A DNA stretch of 64,000 bases from Xenopus tropicalis. Taxonomy: Eukaryota > Chordata > Amphibia > Anura > Pipidae. The stretch covers positions 153,347,374 to 153,411,373 of the forward strand of contig NC_030679.2 of the NCBI RefSeq assembly GCF_000004195.4, written 5' to 3'. Positions 48,263 to 59,932 of the stretch are shown here, piece by piece; position 1 is the first letter of the stretch; each line of letters opens with the position of its first letter. The position numbers and the translations under genes were made by a program. Under the pieces are notes generated by a model. That model did no database searches. It was not told the DNA's origin and worked only from the letters and a program-made list of their open reading frames with translations.

Positions 48263-49494
48263 CACTCGGCCTTTGGCCTATTTACCCTACAAGCACAATT
48301 AGACCTAATTAAACACCTGGAAGGGGAGGAGCCAGATACATTCTATAATGAAATGATTGGAGGAAGGACCCCTCCTGTAAGGAAACACATCTGATTGGCT
48401 GCTATGATGAGAAAGGCAAATCAGTCAAATACTATGCAACAAAGGCGGCCAATGGGAAAGCTGCAAGAATGAGGCCAATCTAAGCTCCGCCCCCTGGGAT
48501 ACAGGAATGTGGAACAGGTGCCCAGGTGTGGTCCCTGCTGGAATGAAGCAATTGCCCCGGCAGCATCAGGCTGGCAAGGTTGGTTGCACAAGGCAGGAGT
48601 TGCCCAACGTGCCCCAGGGCAGATGCTGCTGGTTGAGCAGGTTTGGCAGGGGGAAGAGATGGAATGTTCCGGATCAGTGACTAAACAGCTGCGGAGAGAA
48701 GAAGACCAAAGGCAGCCGGGACCTATGGGCTCCCCATTCTATTCTGGGGGGGTTGCTATGATCCCCCTGAACCCCCCCCCTTCCCCTATAAACCGGTTCC
48801 CATTCTTCATTTGGCTTCAAATGGGTTTGGGTTCCCATGGCTCTAGGGGGCAGTGCCCCTCCCTCCAGCCAATCACCTTAGGGCAGCCATTATCACAGGC
48901 CCCCGTGCCAGGGCCATGCCAGTTCCCATAGACATTACATGGGCACACTGATGGGAGAGAGTAGAGTAGGTATGGCCTTAAGTCTGTAGTGTTCTTACTG
49001 CCCCTCCTGGTGTATAACCCAATACTTACCCCTCCTGCTATTGCCCCTGTGCCACATGGCAGAGGATGATCAGTAGGTACCAACCAACAGTGCCATAAGG
49101 GCAAAACTTGAGGGCAAAGAGGATGACCACAAATTCTGCCCATGACAGACCCAAGGGAGTGGGGTTCTTCCCAAGCCGATCCATTACCTACAGAACTTAC
49201 CCATCAATCCCTACATCTACGAGAGACACCCCAACTCAGCCCCCAAGCTGGGGGTATAACCTGGGCTGTAGGACAAAGCCCCGGGGCAGTTGGCTGGTTT
49301 CAATCACTCCATTGGCCAGTGAGCAGCAGGCTCTTGCTTATTGGTCAGGGCTGTGGACTTGTGGGTAGCAGAGGCTGTAGGAGCCCCTCAGAACTTGTAC
49401 TGGAAGGATATTGCCAGTCCGTTACCCCCCAAGGTTCCAGAGGGGGCACCATAATGGGGGGGCCCTGAGAATCATTACAAGAAACCAGATCGTC
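48263..49494. other. Single-copy intergenic sequence downstream of CLDN7
   Basis: No array, RNA gene or convincing coding region is seen. Open frames of up to 140 codons here show no recognisable family. Confidence 0.5.
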
Positions 49495-49509
49495 CCTTTG
49501 AAAAAAAGT

Positions 49510-49515
49510 TTTATT
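49510..49515 (-). other. CLDN7: CLDN7 polyadenylation signal
   Basis: A minus-strand AATAAA (TTTATT on plus) lies 480 bp after the CLDN7 stop codon, followed within 20 bases on the transcript side by a run of T (minus strand). The 3' UTR is therefore probably 49994 to about 49495. Confidence 0.65.
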
Positions 49516-49994
49516 TACAAAAACAAGAAAATCTGCTACAAGTCACAAAGCGTATAAATCTAGATACATAATGGGGGGCCCCTACACCCCAGGCTCAGGC
49601 CCACTTGCACTTACTGCTGATCTGGGATTAGGGTATCAGTGTTAAAATCCCCCCCAATGCCCTTTACAAACTTCATCAATAAAATCCCCCCCCGCCCCCC
49701 AATATCACATAGGAGCCCCGGCACGGCCAATCAGCTGCATTATTATAAACAGGTTAAACAAGCATAGAAATGTCAGTTCATTGGTCAGTCACACAAATGG
49801 AGTAGGAAGCAGCACCCCAGTATCCCTCCAAGTCACCCCGCCAAGCACAGGAAGGGTCCAACATGGCCGCCACGGGGCGGCTCGCTACCTAGTCAGTTCT
49901 TCTTTCCCCCTAAGTGCTGAATGTTGGGGTGCAAGTGGAGAGCCGTGACCTGGGGGGTGCTGCTTGAATAAGGTGGGTAACAGGGTTTGAGGCA

Positions 49995-52900
49995 TCACAC
50001 ATAGTCCCTTGCAGAAGATGGAGCCTTGGTCTTTGCCCCGGACTTGGGGTACCCCTTCTGGTAGTTATTCTTGCGGGAACATGAACATGCCAACAGGGCT
50101 CCACCAATCAGCGCCAGGAAGGATCCGGCCCAGCCGAGGAAGACTCCGGCACCAAACTCGTACCTGGGGTAGGAGAAACGTGGTTAGAAACCCATAGGAA
50201 CCAGGGTAGGAGGTGGCCTCTGGGCTGGGGGGGCGGGATAGACAGGGTTATACAGTGGGGGCATCTCGGCCAATGGGCTAAGCCAGGGCACTTACTTGGT
50301 ATTGATTGGCAGGAGAGGGTTGTAGAAATCCCGAATGATCTGGTTCCCATACCAGGAGCAGGCAATGAGCGCTGCCAGACCTAGAGAAGAAGGAAGAGTC
50401 CATTATTGATGGGGGTCCGGTTACGCACAGGTGGGGACATGTGGGGTCCGGTTATGCACAGTGGGGACATGTCCGGGTCAGGACCAAGCCCAGAATATTT
50501 AGCTGCCTCCATGCCAGGGTTATTAATGTAGAGAAGGTCTCTCCTGGATGCCATGGGACCAGCTGGTATCTCAGTAGGCTTCAGTGTTGGACCATACAAG
50601 GAGCAGCTAGGAACCCACGGGGGTGGTTCTGTACTTACCCCCAATCAGAAAGACAAATCCGCCAGTCATTGCAATGCGAGACTTCTTCACTTTGTCATCC
50701 CCCCCACAGTTGGTGCATTTCATGCCCATGGTAGATATGGCGAGGCCAAATACCCCCAGGATGATGGAGACCACCATGAGTGCCCGCGTGGCCTGCAGAG
50801 ATGCTGGAGAGAGAGAAGAAGAGTGTGAGAGACAGTCCAACACCAAGAACCATCTTCCAACTGAAAGCAACCCCCCCACGTTAGAGCCTTACAGATGGGT
50901 ACCCCAATTCTACCCTGAGATTCTACCAAGCACCACCAGATATTTACCCCACAGCAATACCTTCTCAGAAGAGAGGCTGGGCCAAGCAGCACAGGGGTAG
51001 AAAGAAAACATACATTTCCCTAAAACTCTAAGGCCAGTCGCCCCCCCTACAACTACTTATCTGCACCCCAACCCCCAAAGAGACCCCCCCCCCCCAGTTC
51101 ATAGGCCAGAACTTGTCATGTCTTAGTGCCTGGGCCTCATTCAGCACAGAATCCTACCCCAAGACATAGCAGCATCTCCCCTGCCCCAGGCCTGCCTGAT
51201 CTTGCCCCACATAGCCGAGATGCCCCAGCAGCACCTCCCTGTAAGGGACACTCTACCCAACTGCCCCGCAGGTACCATATCAGCACTGGCAGCCTCACAG
51301 GGCATGAACTGGCCCCAGGGGGCAGGAAGGAAGGGCCACAATCATGTTCTTATCCACTGGCTCAACATATCCCATAGTGCTGTGCAGTGATTATACATCA
51401 GCCCCAGTGAGCTTACAATCTAAGGTCCCTATCCAATCAGTCCCTGCCCCAGTGAGCTTACAATCTAAGGTCCCTATCCAATCAGCCCCTGCCCCAGTGA
51501 GCTTACAATCTAAGGTCCCTATCCCATTCCCATCAGTCCCTGCCCCAGTGAGCTTACAATCTAAGGTCCCTATCCCATTCCCATCAGTCCCTGCCCCAGT
51601 GAGCTTACAATCTAATATCCCTATCCCATTCCCATCAGCCGCTGCCCCAGTGAGCTTACAATCTAAGGTCCCTATCACATTCCCATCAGCCCCTGCCCCA
51701 GTGAGCTTACAATCTAAGGTCCCTATCCAATCAGCCCCTGCCCCAGTGAGCTTACAATCTAAGGTCCCTATCCCATTCCCATCAGTCCCTGCCCCAGTGA
51801 GCTTACAATCTAAGGTCCCTATCACATTCCCATCAGCCCCTGCCCCAGTGAGCTTACAATCTAAGGTCCCTATCCAATCAGCCCCTGCCCCAGTGAGCTT
51901 ACAATCTAAGGTCCCTATCCCATTCCCATCAGCCCCTGCCCCAGTGAGCTTACAATCTAAGGTCCCTATCACATTCCCATCAGCCCCTGCCCCAGTGAGC
52001 TTACAATCTAAGGTCCCTATCCAATCAGCCCCTGCCCCAGTGAGCTTACAATCTAAGGTCCCTATCCCATTCCCATCAGTCCCTGCCCCAGTGAGCTTAC
52101 AATCTAAGGTCCCTATCCCATTCCCATCAGCCCCTGCCCCAGTGAGCTTACAATCTAAGGCCCCTGTCATCATGTGGGCCAATACCACCTTAGGGAGAAT
52201 ACCCATACTATTTTCCCCCAGACAGCGCCCATATCAGAAGCAGTGAGCCGGGCACTGCCAGGCAGCGGTACCAGTGTGCCACCCATATATAGATGCACCG
52301 TGCCCCACCCACAAGCCCAGCACCCCCCATGGGACAGCAGAGTCAGCAACACAATGACACCCCCAGGGAAACATTCAGTAGCTGCAACCTGACTCCCTGC
52401 ATTACAGCCTGTTACCTGCCGCTGGCTGCACTGGATTGGATACCTGCCAAGACATGAATCACCCCGACTGGTTGGCTGGGAAACTCCGCCCCCATTTCAA
52501 AGGAGGAATCCGTTGGGGCCCGTGTGGCAGCAGGTGCAGTGTAACCGCCGAGCAGCACAGGTTCCCATTAGCCTTTAGACTGTAAGCTCTTGTGGCAAGA
52601 GAATCCCCTGCCTTTACCCCCATGTACTATATTATTGCAAGGAATGACATACATGGCATAGGGGCATCAGTGGGCACAGGGGCATCAGGGCAGCCCCATA
52701 CAGCAGGGGTATAAGGCCGGGCCAGAACCAGAACATACAATAAACAACCCGGGGCCACTGCCTTAATTGACTCACAAACTTACCCCACGGGGGGCAAACA
52801 GCTTACAGCAGGACCATATAGGCCGATCTATTGCCCCCCATACCCTAATGCACCGACGCCATCATGAGATGCGCCCAGGGCGTGGCATTGGCCTCAGCCC

Positions 52901-54426
52901 AGCAGGGGGCGCTGGACACATTCTCAGTGAAAGTGAAAGAAAGGAATGGGACTAACCCCCCATCACACACAGTAAGGATACAGATTAACAGCCCTAGCTC
53001 CTAGAATACCAAGGGCCACCCCCAAAATCTTACTTGAATCTCTGCTATATGGGGGCAGGGGGGGGGGGGCAGAGGGAAGGTGAATGGCTACCGGGAAGGA
53101 AGGGGAAAGGTGAGTAGGGAGGACAGAAGGGGGAGGAGCCATTGGAAGGCAATAAAGGAGGGGCAGGTGAGTTTCACAGAAACCAGGTGAGGGGGTGGGA
53201 TTGGGAAAGGTAAAGTGGGGAGGAGATCTGCAGTTTCCTACCCCCCCCCCCCCCATTCAGCCCGTTTCCCCCTGTAGTGCCCCCCCCATTCACTTCCCAG
53301 GAATAACCCTACAGAATGATGCTACACCTGGCCCTAACCCCCGGCCGCTATACATGCTGTACACACCCCAGCCATTCAGCCTCCTATATAAACTGGCAGA
53401 ACTCCGATAACCCAGTAACCCCACTATCTGGGCCCAGTCTAATCAGCAGCAGATAAGAGATACCAGTGCAGCCTGCAGCACCAACCCCAGATAAGCCTCT
53501 GCCATAACGGGCTGCTACTGGGGCAGATACACGGCTGGGGCTACTGTTACACAGATAAACCACTGCCATAACGGCCCATAAGCGACAGAATCGCTGCTAC
53601 TGGGGCAGATACACGGCTGGGGCTACTGTTACACAGATAAACCACTGCCATAACGGCCCATAAGCGACAGAATCGCTGCTACAGGGGCAGATACACGGCT
53701 GGGGCTACTGTTCCACAGATAAACCACTGCCATAACGGGCAGAATCGCTGCTACTGGGGCTACTGTTGCACAGATAAACAGCCACTGGGGCAATAAACAC
53801 AGAACCATTACATCACAAAGAAAGGGGGCACTAGAGAGGGCAATAATAAACTTAGGGCACATTAACACAATAGCCCCCACCCCTCCAAGTAACTAGGGGC
53901 AACTAACACGTCATTAAGACCAGTAATGTGTAAGTAAATACCCCACCTGGGGGCAACAAAGGCTGAAAATAAAGCCCTTCACCTTACGGCGGGGCACAAG
54001 GGTCAATATGCAGTTACCCCATACAGGGAAGGGAAACTACCCCACCCCACTTGATTGCCCCCACAAGGAAGCGCCAGAGCCGAGCCCGGCGGGCGGGTGG
54101 GGCAGTTACAGAGTCCAGTCGGAACCGGTCAGACCGGTTTGGGGCAGGGGAAAACAAGTGGGGGAGGGGCAGTTCCCACACAGGATGCCCCAGGGGCACT
54201 TACCGTCCAGCTGCAGTAGGGAGTCATAGACTTTGCACTGAATCTGCCCCGTACTCTGGGTGGCGCAAGACATCCACAGCCCTTGGTAAATCGCCACCGC
54301 CGTGATGATCTGGTCCCCGGCATAGGAGGACATCTTCCACTGCGGCATAATAGTCGCTGCGATTAGTGCGATCCATCCCAGCAGCGCCAGTACGAAGCCC
54401 AGCAGCTGCAGCCCGGAGTTGGCCAT
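49995..54426 (-). CDS. CLDN7: Claudin-7 (tight-junction membrane protein)
   Basis: Four coding exons on the minus strand: 54426-54204, 50803-50639, 50380-50296 and 50163-49995, totalling 642 nt and 213 residues (human 211, from memory). The claudin signature is complete: W30, G49-L50-W51, C54 and C64 in the first extracellular loop. Four hydrophobic segments are visible, about 8-28, 82-103, 119-140 and 162-183. The intracellular [19 protein letters not shown] region and the C-terminal YV, a PDZ-binding end, match claudin-7 closely. Family knowledge: claudins polymerise into tight-junction strands that set paracellular ion permeability, and claudin-7 is an epithelial member often placed basolaterally. 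The C-terminal tail is richer in K and Y than I recall for human. Intron 1 (3.4 kb) contains two tandem arrays, a CTCF-like site and an old element fragment; introns 2 and 3 are short. Confidence 0.97.
51396..52165 (-). repeat. 51-bp tandem array in CLDN7 intron 1 (inverted relative of 36318-37246)
   Basis: About 16 copies of the reverse complement of the 51-bp unit (CCCAGTGAGCTTACAATCTA, then AGGTCCCTATC...). Full-length units have CCCATTCCCATCAG; shorter ones have CCAATCAG. Both strands stay open for 271-300 codons as artefacts. Confidence 0.95.
52573..52640 (+). mobile_element. Single interspersed-element fragment related to the 51-bp arrays
   Basis: Contains TTTAGACTGTAAGCTCTTGT...CCCCTGCC and then ATGTACTATATTATTGCAAGG, a form I recall as widespread in Xenopus and other vertebrates. 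It matches the first third of the 51-bp unit but is present once and in plus orientation. Confidence 0.55.
52899..52913 (+). promoter_or_regulatory. CTCF-like motif in CLDN7 intron 1
   Basis: CCAGCAGGGGGCGCT fits the vertebrate CTCF core consensus (CCASYAGRKGGCRSY) at every position. This is motif evidence only. Confidence 0.6.
53490..53790. repeat. ~105-bp short tandem array (CLDN7 intron 1)
   Basis: About three copies of a unit with CAGATAAACCACTGCCATAA and GGGCAGATACACGGCTGGGG, the last one shortened. Confidence 0.88.
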
Positions 54427-54720
54427 CCCTGGGGGGTTGGAGTGTGGGGGTAGGTAGGAGTCCTTTGCCCCTGCACTAGGGGGGGTAAGTACAAGCTCAG
54501 GGACACACAGGGGCCCCTACTCCTCGCTGCTGCTGGGGGGGGGGGGGGGGCTCCGAACGATCGAGTAGTTTATCCCCGGCCGATAGAATCCGATCCGTCT
54601 CCTTCCTCCGCTCTCTCACCGATACCTGAGCCAGGTGCGACACCTGCGCCTTCTATATGAGCCCGGCCCCGGCCCCGCCCAGCTACCGTGACGTCACCAC
54701 CTCCGGGCACCTGAGAGAGT
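54427..54720 (-). promoter_or_regulatory. CLDN7: CLDN7 5' UTR and promoter region
   Basis: Upstream of the CLDN7 ATG is a TATA-like CATATAGAA (minus, around 54651-54659), a GC-rich Sp1-like block (54665-54680) and a perfect CRE (TGACGTCA, 54689-54696). Three CACCTG/CAGGTG E-boxes are at 54632, 54641 and 54708. A long G run is at 54534-54550. The TATA position would put the start site near 54625 and give a 5' UTR of about 200 bp. Confidence 0.65.
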
Positions 54721-54779
54721 GAAACGGTGACTCAACTGAAACCGGTGACATCAGAGGCTCTTTCTCTCTCTATGGAACA

Positions 54780-55395
54780 ATAATACCCCCCATAGAGTTT
54801 ATATCTGCCCCCATACACTGTATCTGCCCCCCATACAGTATATCTGCCCCCATACACTGTATCTGCCCCCCATACAGTATATCTGCCCCCATACACTGTA
54901 TCTGCCCCCCATACAGTATATCTACCCCCATACAGTATATCTGCCCCCCATACAGTATATCTACCCCCATACAGTATATCTACCCCCATACACTGTATCT
55001 GCCCCCATACAGGGTATCTACCCCCCATACAAGGTATCTACCCCCCCATACAAGGTATCTACCCCCCATAAAGCATATCTACCCCCCCATAGAGCATATC
55101 TACCCCCCATACAGTGTATCTACCCCCCATACAGTATATCTACCCTCCATACAGTATATCTACCCCCCATACAGTGTATCTACCCCCCATACAGTATATC
55201 TACCCCCCATACAAGGTATCTACCCCCCATAAAGCATATCTACCCCCCATAGAGCATATCTACCCCCCATACAGTGTATCTACCCCCATACAGTGTATCT
55301 ACCCCCCATACAAGGTATCTACCCCCCATAAAGCATATCTACCCCCCCATAGAGCATATCTACCCCCCTTACAGTCTATCTATGACCCTACCGTC
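54780..55395. repeat. ~21-bp tandem array upstream of CLDN7
   Basis: About 29 copies of CCCCCATACAGTATATCTAC and variants (CTGTATCTGC, AAAGCATATC, CAAGGTATC). It starts about 60 bp beyond the CLDN7 promoter block. Confidence 0.93.
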
Positions 55396-57945
55396 TATTT
55401 ACCCCCATACAGTCTGTCTACTCCCTGTGTAACTTTATAGTAATATCCCCTGATACACTGTATCTACTCCCTGTGTAACTTTATAGTAATATCCCCTGAT
55501 ACGCTGTATCTACTCCCTGTGTAACTTTATAGTAATATCCCCTGATACACTGTATCTACTCTGTGTAACTTTATAGTAATATCCCCTGATACACTGTATC
55601 TACTCCCTGTGTAACTTTATAGTAATATCCCCTGATACGCTGTATCTACTCCCTGTGTAACTTTATAGTAATATCCCTGATACACTGTATCTACTCCCTG
55701 TGTAACTTTATAGTAATATCCCCTGATACACTGTATCTACTCCCTGTGTAACTTTATAGTAATATCCCTTGATACGCTGTATCTACTCCCTGTGTAACTT
55801 TATAGTAATATCCCTGATACGCTGTATCTACTCCCTGTGTAACTTTATAGTAATATCCCCTGATACGCTGTATCTACTCCCTGTGTAACTTTATAGTAAT
55901 ATCCCCTGATACACTGTATCTACTCCCTGTGTAACTTTATAGTAATATCCCCTGATACGCTGTATCTACTCCCTGTGTAACTTTATAGTAATATCCCCTG
56001 ATACGCTGTATCTACTCCCTGTGTAACTTTATAGTAATATCCCCTGATACACTGTATCTACTCCCTGTGTAACTTTATAGTAATATCCCCTGATACGCTG
56101 TATCTACTCCCTGTGTAACTTTATAGTAATATCCCCTGATACGCTGTATCTACTCCCTGTGTAACTTTATAGTAATATCCCCTGATACACTGTATCTACT
56201 CCCTGTGTAACTTTATAGTAATATCCCCTGATACACTGTATCTACTCCCTGTGTAACTTTATAGTAATATCCCCTGATACGCTGTATCTACTCCCTGTGT
56301 AACTTTATAGTAATATCCCCTGATACGCTGTATCTACTCCCTGTGTAACTTTATAGTAATATCCCCTGATACGCTGTATCTACTCCCTGTGTAACTTTAT
56401 AGTAATATCCCCTGATACACTGTATCTACTCCCTGTGTAACTTTATAGTAATATCCCCTGATACGCTGTATCTACTCCCTGTGTAACTTATAGTAATATC
56501 CCCTGATACACTGTATCTACTCCCTGTGTAACTTTATAGTAATATCCCCTGATACGCTGTATCTACTCCCTGTGTAACTTTATAGTAATATCCCCTGATA
56601 CGCTGTATCTACTCCCTGTGTAACTTTATAGTAATATCCCCTGATACGCTGTATCTACTCCCTGTATAACTTTATAGTAATATCCCCTGATACACTGTAT
56701 CTACTCCCTGTGTAACTTTATAGTAATATCCCCTGATACGCTGTATCTACTCCCTGTGTAACTTTATAGTAATATCCCCTGATACGCTGTATCTACTCCC
56801 TGTGTAACTTTATGGTAATATCCCCTGATACGCTGTATCTACTCCTGTGTAACTTTATAGTAATATCCCCTGATACGCTGTATCTACTCCCTGTGTAACT
56901 TTATAGTAATATCCCCTGATACACTGTATCTACTCCCTGTGTAACTTTATAGTAATATCCCCTGATACGCTGTATCTACTCCCTGTGTAACTTTATGGTA
57001 ATATCCCCTGATACGCTGTATCTACTCCCTGTGTAACTTTATAGTAATATCCCCTGATACGCTGTATCTACTCCCTGTGTAACTTTATAGTAATATCCCC
57101 TGATACACTGTATCTACTCCCTGTGTAACTTTATAGTAATATCCCCTGATACGCTGTATCTACTCCCTGTGTAACTTTATGGTAATATCCCCTGATACGC
57201 TGTATCTACTCCCTGTGTAACTTTATAGTAATATCCCCTGATACGCTGTATCTACTCCCTGTGTAACTTTATAGTAATATCCCCTGATACACTGTATCTA
57301 CTCCCTGTGTAACTTTATAGTAATATCCCCTGATACACTGTATCTACTACTCTGTGTAACTTTATGGTAATATCCCCTGATACACTGTATCTACTCCCTG
57401 TGTAACTTTATAGTAATATCCCCTGATACGCTGTATCTACTACTCTGTGTAACTTTATAGTAATATCCCCTGATACACTGTATCTACTCCCTGTGTAACT
57501 TTATAGTAATATCCCCTGATACACTGTATCTACTCCCTGTGTAACTTTATAGTAATATCCCCTGATACACTGTATCTACTCCCTGTAACTTTATAGTAAT
57601 ATCCCCTGATACGCTGTATCTACTCCCTGTAACTTTATAGTAATATCCCCTGATACACTGTATCTACTCCCTGTAACTTTATAGTAATATCCCCTGATAC
57701 ACTGTATCTACTCCCTGTAACTTTATAGTAATATCCCCTGATACACTGTATCTACTCCCTGTGTAACTTTATAGTAATATCCCCTGATATACTGTATCTA
57801 CTCCCTGTGTAACTTTATAGTAATATCCCCTGATACACTGTATCTACTCCCTGTGTAACTTTATAGTAATATCCCCTGATATACTGTATCTACTCCCTGT
57901 GTAACTTTATAGTAATATCCCCTGATACACTGTATCTACTCCCTG
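55396..57945. repeat. 46-bp tandem array, about 55 units
   Basis: The unit is CTACTCCCTGTGTAACTTTA then TAGTAATATCCCCTGATACG then CTGTAT. It has stops in all frames, unlike the GC-rich arrays. Common variants are ACACTG/ACGCTG and TTATAG/TTATGG. Confidence 0.96.
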
Positions 57946-58312
57946 TGTGGGTTACTAGCAGCTTACTAACGGGTAACTATCGGGTTACTAGCAGCTTACT
58001 AACAGGTTACTATAAGCTTACTAGCAGGTAACTATCGGGTTACTAGCAGCTTACTAACGAGTAACTATCGGGTTACTAGCAGCTTACTAACAGGTAACTA
58101 TCAGCTTACTAGCAGGTAACTATCGGGTTACTAGCAGCTTACTAACGGGTAACTATCGGGTTACTAGCAGCTTACTAACGGGTAACTATCGGGTTACTAG
58201 CAGCTTACTAACGGGTAACTATCGGGTTACTAGCAGCTTACTAACGGGTAACTATCGGGTTACTAGCAGCTTACTAACGGGTAATTATCGGGTTACTAGC
58301 AGCTTACTAATG
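57946..58312. repeat. 33-bp tandem array
   Basis: About 11 copies of GGGTTACTAGCAGCTTACTA then ACGGGTAACTATC, each built of related TTACTA/TAACTA half-units. It abuts the arrays on both sides without unique spacer. Confidence 0.94.
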
Positions 58313-59297
58313 TAACGCCCGGGTACCCCCCAGTGTAACGCCCGGGTACCCCCCAATGTAACACCCGGGTACCCCCCAGTGTAACGCCCGGGTACCCCCA
58401 ATGTAACGCCCGGGTACCCCCCCCCCCATGTAACGCCCGAGTACCCCCCAATGTAACGCCCGGGTACCCCCCCCCCCCCCAATGTAACGCCCGAGTACCC
58501 CCCCCCACACTGTAACGCCCGGGTACCCCCCCCCCCCCCCCCACTGTAACGCCCGGGTACCCCCCAATGTAACGCCCGGGTACCCCCCACAATGTAACGT
58601 CCGGGTACCCCCCCCCCCCCCCAATGTAACGCCCGGGTACCCCCCCAATGTAACGCCCGGGTACCCCCCCAATGTAACGCCCGGGTACCCCCCCCCCATG
58701 TAACGCCCGGGTACCCCCCCCCCCCCCCCCCCCATGTAACGCCCGGGTACACCCCAATGTAACGCCCGGGTACCCCCAATGTAACGCCCGGGTACCCCCC
58801 ACAATGTAACGTCCGGGTACCCCCCCCCCCCCCCCCAATGTAACGCCCGGGTACCCCCCCCAATGTAACGCCCGGGTACCCCCCCAATGTAACGCCCGGG
58901 TACCCCCCCCCCCCCCCCATGTAACGCCCGGGTACACCCCAATGTAACGCCCGGGTACCCCCAATGTAACGCCCGGGTACCCCCAATGTAACGCCCGGGT
59001 ACCCCCCAATGTAACGCCCGGGTACCCCCCCCCCCCCCATGTAACGCCCGGGTACCCCCAATGTAACGCCCGGGTACCCCCCCAATGTAACGCCCGGGTA
59101 CCCCCCCATGTAACGCCCGGGTACCCCCCAATGTAACGCCCGGGTACCCCCCCCCCCCCCCCCCAATGTAACGCCCGGGTACCCCCCCCCCCCCCAATGT
59201 AACGCCAGGGTACCCCCATCCCCCCCCCCAATGTAACGCCCGGGTACCCCCCAATGTAACGCCCGGGTACCCCCCAATGTAACGCCCGGGTACCCCC
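58313..59297. repeat. ~20-bp tandem array with variable C run
   Basis: About 41 copies of AATGTAACGCCCGGGTACC followed by a C run of about 3 to 20 bases. The CCCGGGTACC core is nearly invariant while the C run changes length in almost every unit. Three minus frames stay open (330-379 codon artefacts). Confidence 0.95.
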
Positions 59298-59761
59298 AAA
59301 GCACAGAGGGAGGGGATTTGGCACGGATCCGGTTATTAGTGCCCCCCAGGCCGCGATATGAATGGGCTCCCGGCTGTGCCCCCCAGTCCCTCTAGGGCGG
59401 GAGTAGGAGGGTCGGTGCGTTATATTATGGGACACAATTTGTGCCGCTGCCTCAGGGCGCGACTGTCGCTACAGATTCTCCCGCACATTCGGTTTCTACC
59501 TGTTTGTTTGGCAACATAAAGCCATAGAGTGTAGCGGGAGAAACTAACCAATGAGAATCTCCTCTAAAAGAACCTGACCAATGAGAACCTGACCAATAAG
59601 AATCGGATTAATGGAAGTTTAACCAATGAGAGCGGCCATAGGAGCTTAGTTCCTCATGTGATTGGTCGGAGCCCTTCTAGTAACGGAACAATTTTCCCTG
59701 TGGGTCGGACTATTTACAGTGACTGTGGTACCGATCCCTGCGCCGCCCAGTTACACACTAC
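59298..59761. other. Single-copy intergenic island with a CCAAT cluster
   Basis: A ~460-bp non-array island between arrays. CCAAT boxes lie at 59548, 59578, 59593 and 59623 (plus) and 59661 (minus), next to CpG-rich sequence. No coding exon is recognised. Confidence 0.5.
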
Positions 59762-59885
59762 TCCCTGCGGAGGTACCGACACATAACGGACCGACTCACA
59801 TCCCAGTAACTCCCGGCGGTACCGACACATAACGGACCGACTCACATCCCAGTAACTCCCGGCGGTACCGACAGTCTCACACACG
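59762..59885. repeat. Short ~50-bp tandem repeat
   Basis: Two and a half copies of CGGAGGTACCGACACATAACGG-like sequence followed by ACCGACTCACATCCCAGTAA. Confidence 0.85.
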
Positions 59886-59917
59886 GAACCTGTGGGTTTG
59901 GGTTACCGAGCTCTCCG

Positions 59918-59932
59918 CCAGCAGGGGGCGCC
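59918..59932 (+). promoter_or_regulatory. CTCF-like motif at the edge of the 64-bp array
   Basis: CCAGCAGGGGGCGCC matches the CTCF core consensus at every position. It is the first, complete version of a motif whose 3' part (CAGGGGGCGCCAGAGG) is repeated in the array that follows. Confidence 0.55.

Larger units (their letters stand above)
52166..53489. other. Non-array part of CLDN7 intron 1
   Basis: Mostly single-copy sequence. It contains the element fragment at 52573-52640, a CTCF-like motif at 52899-52913 and an ISRE-like GAAAGTGAAAG at 52929, listed separately. Runs of C and G are near 53055 and 53245. Confidence 0.6.

Noticed and set aside
48265..48285. U2 snRNA-like start (CTCGGCCTTTGGCCTA)
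   Set aside because: Only about 15 bases resemble the U2 5' end; the following Sm and stem regions are absent.
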